Source: Gammaproteobacteria bacterium
Lineage (GTDB): Bacteria > Pseudomonadota > Gammaproteobacteria > Thiohalobacterales > Thiohalobacteraceae
Length of the DNA stretch: 56,464 nucleotides
Direction of reading: 5' to 3'
Assembly (NCBI GenBank): GCA_019911805.1
Contig: JAIOJV010000060.1
Coordinates: 1 to 56,464 of the forward strand
Positions 52,429 to 56,464 of this stretch are shown one piece after another. A program made the translations under genes and the position numbers. The notes under the pieces were generated by a model, which was not told the origin of the DNA, did not search any database, and was given only the letters and a program-made list of their open reading frames with translations. Numbering within the stretch: the first letter of the stretch is position 1; each line of letters opens with the position of its first letter.

Positions 52429-54483
52429 ATGAAAAAAACACCGGCCGAGGCGCGCGTCGCGCTACGCACCCCCCTGTTCCGCGGCACGAGACACCTGCGC
52501 ATCGCCCTGGTCGGCCTGCCCAACAGCGGCAAGACCACCCTGTTCAAGGCCGTCTCCAGCACCGCCATCCACACCGGCGAACTGGCCGGTACCCACCGCG
52601 CCTACGGCGAGTGCCGGGTGCAGATCGGGCTGGACGAGGCCAACCTGGTCGACCTGCCGAGCATCCAGACACTGCACCACCTCGAACCCGACGACCGGGT
52701 GACACTGAAATACCTGCTGTGGGGCGATGAGCGCCCGCTGGTCGCCCGCCACGAGCCGGACGGACCACCGGCGCCGTTCGCGCCGCCGGATGTGATCGTG
52801 CAGGTGATCGACGCCACCGCCCTGGACCGCCATCTGGAGCTGACTCTGGAACTGAGCCAGATCGGCCGGCCGATGGTGATCGCGTTGAACATGATGGATC
52901 AGGCCTGGGAGAAGGGTCTGCACATCAACGTCAAGACCCTCAGCCGCCTGCTGGGCGTACCGGTGGTGGCGACGGTCGCACACATGGGTCACGGCATCGC
53001 CGCGTTGTTCGCCGCTGCCGCGGACGCCGTGCGTGAGGCCGCGTGCCCGCTCCCGCAGCCGGCCAGCCCGCACATCTGTACGAGCCTGCAGCCGCTCGGC
53101 CGGGTGCTGAACCGGCCCGAGATCCGCACCGCCTTCCGCGCACCGTACGCCTTCCTGCTCACCCAGATCGCGGCCGGCGACGACTATTTTCTCGACGAGA
53201 TCCGGGAACACTTCCCAGAACACTACACCGAGCTGAACGCACTACGTGCCGCCGCCGAGCGGCACCTGCCGCGCCCGCTCGACGAGGAACTGCATGCCGA
53301 CCGGCATCACCGCGCCGCGATGTTGTTCGAGGCGGTCACACGCGTCGGCGCGCCGCATGCAGGACGCGGCTGGCGCTACTGGCTGGACGAGCTGTTCCTG
53401 CACCCGCAGTGGGGCTTGGTCGGCAGCCTGGCGGTGTTCGTCGCCGTGCTGTTCGTGGTCTTCGAGGTGAGCACCTGGCTGGACGACATGACGGCCGTAC
53501 GCCTGATCGACGCCCTGGCGGACTGGCAGCCGCAGTCGACCGGCGGCGTGGTCGCCCGCGCCGTCAGCGATGGCCTGATCGGCCTGATCGGCATCGTCGT
53601 ACCCTATATGATTCCGCTGGTGCTGTTGCTGGTGGCGCTGGAACAGGTGGGCATCATGCAGCGCATCGCCTTCGTGGTGGACCGTGGCTTTCATCGCATC
53701 GGCCTGCATGGCGGCGTCGCCGTACCCTTCCTGCTCGGGCTTGGCTGCAACGTGCCGGCGATCTCCGCTGCGGCCCGGGTAAGCCGCGGGCGCGAGCGCG
53801 TCATCGCCTCGGTGCTCATCACCTTCGTACCCTGTTCGGCACGTTCGGCTATCATCCTGGCCCTGGCCGGCAAATACCTCGGCGGCATCGGCGTGTTCGC
53901 GATCTTCGCCCTGACCATGGTCGTCATCGCCGTGATGGGCCGGTTGCTCGCCCGGCGCGAACGCGATCTCGGCCCCGGCCAGGTGCAGGAGATCCCCCCC
54001 TACGCCCTGCCACAAGGCCGCGCCCTGCTCACCGAGACCTGGAACCGCACGCGCGACATCCTCACCATCGTCACGCCGCTGCTGGTCGGTGGCAGCGTCA
54101 TCCTGGCGCTGCTCGGCCACGTCGGTGCCGACGCTGCCATCAACACCGCGCTCACGCCCGTGACCGCCTGGGCGCTGGGGTTGCCGGTGGTGCTGGGCGT
54201 ACCCATTCTGTTCGGCATCCTGCGCAAAGAGTTGTCGCTGCTGATGATCTACCAGGCGCTCGGCACCTTCGAGATCGGCACGCAGCTCGACTGGGTGCAG
54301 ATCACCACCTTCCTGCTGTTCCTCACCTTCTACATCCCCTGCGTATCGACCTTCGCCGTGATGCTGAAGACCATCGGCCGGCGCGACGCCCTCTTCTCCG
54401 TGGCGCTGTCGGTGGGCGTGGCACTGGTGGTGAGCGTGGTGATCCGCGGCGTGCTGGAGACGCTGCGGTACGTGGCGGCGTGA
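52429..54483 (+). CDS. feoB: FeoB ferrous iron transporter
   Basis: 684 residues from ATG 52429. N-terminal G-domain: G1 VGLPNSGKTT (28-37), G3 position DLPS in place of the usual DLPG, G4 NMMD near 160. The membrane part has two Gate motifs with conserved cysteines, PFLLGLGCNVPAISAAA and PCSARSAI, then LRKELSLLMIY, and ends with FYIPCVSTFAVM, the FeoB signature. It imports Fe(II) across the inner membrane. No feoA lies in the window upstream; small genes follow. Confidence 0.95.
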   Translation: MKKTPAEARVALRTPLFRGTRHLRIALVGLPNSGKTTLFKAVSSTAIHTGELAGTHRAYGECRVQIGLDEANLVDLPSIQTLHHLEPDDRVTLKYLLWGDERPLVARHEPDGPPAPFAPPDVIVQVIDATALDRHLELTLELSQIGRPMVIALNMMDQAWEKGLHINVKTLSRLLGVPVVATVAHMGHGIAALFAAAADAVREAACPLPQPASPHICTSLQPLGRVLNRPEIRTAFRAPYAFLLTQIAAGDDYFLDEIREHFPEHYTELNALRAAAERHLPRPLDEELHADRHHRAAMLFEAVTRVGAPHAGRGWRYWLDELFLHPQWGLVGSLAVFVAVLFVVFEVSTWLDDMTAVRLIDALADWQPQSTGGVVARAVSDGLIGLIGIVVPYMIPLVLLLVALEQVGIMQRIAFVVDRGFHRIGLHGGVAVPFLLGLGCNVPAISAAARVSRGRERVIASVLITFVPCSARSAIILALAGKYLGGIGVFAIFALTMVVIAVMGRLLARRERDLGPGQVQEIPPYALPQGRALLTETWNRTRDILTIVTPLLVGGSVILALLGHVGADAAINTALTPVTAWALGLPVVLGVPILFGILRKELSLLMIYQALGTFEIGTQLDWVQITTFLLFLTFYIPCVSTFAVMLKTIGRRDALFSVALSVGVALVVSVVIRGVLETLRYVAA

Positions 54484-54589
54484 GTGCTCGCGGTTGACCG
54501 CCAACCCGCAAAAAGTCAACGACAGACCAGCGATCCGCGTCCATAACCCATCCAAGCGGCGGTCCACGGCGGCAACTGCTATCATCCAG

Positions 54590-54747
54590 AAAAAGCCACG
54601 TCAGCCACGGAAGCACACGGAAGACACCGAAATGAAACAGCGCCGCAACGCGCCGGCTCAGAACCTGGCGGATGAGGCGGGCTGTGGTGTGAAGCGGTTG
54701 ACCTTGTCCGTGTCGTTTCGGGTGCTTCCGTGGCAACTACGGCTTTT
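54590..54747. repeat. Dispersed inverted-repeat element, copy 3
   Basis: Arms AGCCACGGAAGCACACGGAA (54603) and TTCGGGTGCTTCCGTGGCA (to about 54735), with outer AAAAGCC/GGCTTTT extending to 54590 and 54747. The centre (CTGGCGGATGAGGCGGGCTG...CTTGTCCGTGT) resembles that of copy 1. Confidence 0.8.
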
Positions 54748-54826
54748 GGGATCATCTGCAGATACGCGCCCGGCTGACACCACCGCTGTGTGACCTGCCG
54801 ATCCCGGCATACTGGAGACCCTGATC

Positions 54827-54961
54827 GTGAGTGGATTCTGGATAGTCGGCATCATCCTCAATGTAAGCCTGACCGGCCTGGCGATCTGGTGGGTGCGCAG
54901 AGCGATGAAGCCCAGGGACGACGCGGTGCGGGCCGACGACGACCGCGACGACACCGCCTGA
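54827..54961 (+). CDS. 44-residue single-helix membrane protein downstream of feoB
   Basis: GTG 54827 with GGAG 9 nt upstream codes VSGFWIVGIILNVSLTGLAI, then WWVRRAMKPRDD and an acidic tail to TGA 54961. One membrane helix followed by a positive stop and charged tail is a coherent small membrane protein. It lies between feoB and a conserved-looking small gene, so it might be part of the iron uptake unit. Confidence 0.55.
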   Translation: MSGFWIVGIILNVSLTGLAIWWVRRAMKPRDDAVRADDDRDDTA

Positions 54962-55044
54962 TCGGTGGCGACAGGGTTCTGGATCCGCGGCGGTGGGGTC
55001 AGCGCAGCAGGTGGAACACCTGCGCAGACGGAGGAGCCGAACCG

Positions 55045-55341
55045 ATGACCGACGAAGCCCGCAAACCACCCCGGTGGCGCGCCCAGGCCCTCTTCAATCC
55101 GGCATCGGTGTTCACCAGCCCGGAGGAGGTCGTGGAGCATCCCGAGCTGACGCTGACGGAGAAGATCAGGGTGCTGCGTTCCTGGGAATATGATGCCGCG
55201 GAGATCGCGGTCGCCGAGGAGGAAGGCATGCAGGGTCCGGACAACGACCTGCTGCGGCGCATCCTGCTGGCCCTCGCCGGCCTGACTCCCGGCCAGGATG
55301 TCGAGTATGTAGCCCCCACCAAACAGCACGGACTGTTGTGA
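55045..55341 (+). CDS. Small soluble conserved-type protein
   Basis: 98 residues from ATG 55045 with strong SD (GGAGGAG). The pattern FNPASVFTSPEEVVEHPELTLTEKIRVLRSWEYDAAEIAVAEEEGM followed by LLRRILLALAGL is that of small proteins annotated as hypothetical in many Gammaproteobacteria, with a helix-rich region that may contact a membrane partner. Function unknown; downstream of feoB and the 44-residue peptide. Confidence 0.75.
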   Translation: MTDEARKPPRWRAQALFNPASVFTSPEEVVEHPELTLTEKIRVLRSWEYDAAEIAVAEEEGMQGPDNDLLRRILLALAGLTPGQDVEYVAPTKQHGLL

Positions 55342-55381
55342 TCGTCGGCCGCAGCGGCGTGCACCAGCGGCCAGCGTAGCG

Positions 55382-56362
55382 CTAACGCAACGGCCCCTCC
55401 AGCCGCCACACCCGCACACTGGCATCGTCGCTGGTGGTGGCGAGATAGCGTTGATCGGGCGACACGGCCACCGCCGCGCCGCACAGATCGTGACGCCGGA
55501 AACGCCGCAGTACCGTACCGTTCAGGGGGTCGAGGAGATACACGGAACTGTCCGTCTTGCGACTGATGCTGGCGACATAGCGCCCGTCAGGGCTGTAGTC
55601 GAGGGATGCGATGAGACCGTGGTGTTCGGTCGGCAGGGTGACCAGCGACGCAGCGGCCAGATCCCAGCGAAACAACCGGAACCAGCCGCTGCCGATCAGC
55701 CAGCGTCCGTCGGGCGAGAACTGCAGCGCGCGGCTGGCGGTGGGCGGACCTGGCAGGGTCTCGGGCCGCGCGTCCTGTCCACGCCACAGGAACACGCGCG
55801 CATCATTGCCGCTCGAGGCGATGTAATGTCGCTCCGGCAGATAGGCGACGGCGGTAACGGCGCTCGCGTGCACCCGGTACCGATGGCGCAGCCGCAGGCC
55901 GTCGAGCTCCCACACCTGGACACTGCCGTCGGCGTGCCCGGTGACCGCGACACCATCCAGCTCACCCGCCGCCAGGGCCATGACCGGGCTGCCCGTCTGC
56001 ACATGGCGCAGGCGTTGCCCGTGGGTATCCCATTCGGCGAGTGCGCCATCGTAGCCGGCACTGAGGATGTGCCGGCCGCCGTCGAGAAAGACAATGCCGT
56101 TGACGGTGCCGGCATGCGCCCGCCAGCGGCGCACCGCAGCGTCGTCGGCCAGCCCGCGCAGACCGATCGTACCGCGCCAATCACCGAAGGCGAGCTGCGT
56201 CGAATCCTGGTCGAAGGCAACAATGCTGCCGCCGACCTGCGCATTGGTGATCACGAGGTCGGGCGGCTGCAGCGGCCCGCGGGCCGCGCAGGCGGTGAGC
56301 GACAGCAGCAGCCACGCCACGATACCGCCAGGATGGAGAAGTCTGGGCACGCCACGTCCCAT
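55382..56362 (-). CDS. WD40-repeat lipoprotein
   Basis: 326 residues. A type II signal peptide (PGGIVAWLLLSLTACAARGP, lipobox LTAC) precedes seven or so WD40-like repeats filling the rest, recognisable by endings such as LAEWDTHG, VQVWELDG, FLWRGQD, FRWDL and VRVWRLEG. The product should be a membrane-attached beta-propeller scaffold. It converges on the 55045 gene. Partners are unknown. Confidence 0.9.
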   Translation of the reverse strand: MGRGVPRLLHPGGIVAWLLLSLTACAARGPLQPPDLVITNAQVGGSIVAFDQDSTQLAFGDWRGTIGLRGLADDAAVRRWRAHAGTVNGIVFLDGGRHILSAGYDGALAEWDTHGQRLRHVQTGSPVMALAAGELDGVAVTGHADGSVQVWELDGLRLRHRYRVHASAVTAVAYLPERHYIASSGNDARVFLWRGQDARPETLPGPPTASRALQFSPDGRWLIGSGWFRLFRWDLAAASLVTLPTEHHGLIASLDYSPDGRYVASISRKTDSSVYLLDPLNGTVLRRFRRHDLCGAAVAVSPDQRYLATTSDDASVRVWRLEGPLR

Positions 56363-56464
56363 GAAGCGCCGGAAATTCCGCCGGACACTATATGACTAGA
56401 GATACAAGGTGCAAGTCACAAGCAAAAGCATGTCCGCCCAGAGGTAATGATTTTTGCCCCTTGC
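56363..56464. other. Window end, no gene seen
   Basis: Upstream region of the WD40 lipoprotein; no feature recognised in the last 102 bases. Confidence 0.4.

Overview
The window is a stretch of high-GC gammaproteobacterial chromosome. Flagellar genes (flgM, flgN, a YcgR-type PilZ brake), a two-membrane sulfatase, FeoB, a methyl-accepting chemotaxis protein, an Hyf-like membrane complex, NosR-like and cytochrome c genes suggest a motile, Gram-negative, respiring bacterium of the Chromatiales/Ectothiorhodospira type. That placement is inference; no marker gene here fixes the species.

1-1700 is core chromosome: the 3' end of flgM, flgN, ycgR and a tRNA-Ala(CGC). About 1701-18240 is an integrated mobile element inserted at the 3' end of that tRNA. 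It has a P4-type tyrosine integrase beside the tRNA and, reading leftwards on the minus strand, an AlpA-like excisionase/regulator, an HTH protein, a zinc-finger primase-like protein, a RepA-like AAA helicase and a TubC_N-like small protein, all joined by 4-nt overlaps. A likely replication origin follows (12-bp iterons, nested inverted repeats, an AT-rich core). Then come membrane proteins including a DotA/TraY homologue broken by a frameshift, a TraD/TrwB-type coupling ATPase, an oriT, three small relaxosome proteins and a MobF relaxase-helicase. No other type IV secretion core genes are present, so it reads as a mobilizable, possibly plasmid-like replicating element that needs a helper. Four transfer transcription units share a 14-nt promoter-proximal box, and the oriT combines an R388-like hairpin with an F-like nic sequence.

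18241-29300 is chromosome again: CurA-like reductase, an Fsr-type and a second MFS transporter, glutamate dehydrogenase, a cold-shock protein, an RRM protein, a GIY-YIG protein, SprT, RhlE and a lipoprotein.

29700-37240 encodes an Hyf-like complex (hyfB, C, E, F, G, I homologues) with overlapping ATGA/GTGA junctions. The large subunit lacks the [NiFe]-binding CxxC motifs, so it belongs with energy-converting-hydrogenase-related (Ehr) complexes and is not a hydrogenase. Downstream are a c-type cytochrome, a NosR-like protein reduced to its flavin domain, a catalase-like peroxidase, an LTA-synthase-like sulfatase, a SnoaL-like protein and a hexose-6-phosphate mutarotase.

44000-56464 holds a tandem pair of membrane-linked dynamin-like GTPases, an anchored hypothetical protein, a chemoreceptor, a porin, a PstS-like small binding protein, FeoB, two small proteins and a WD40 lipoprotein. 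A dispersed inverted-repeat family occurs at least four times in this host region; one copy splits hyfG from hyfI, and another is itself interrupted by a 219-bp MITE-like insertion.
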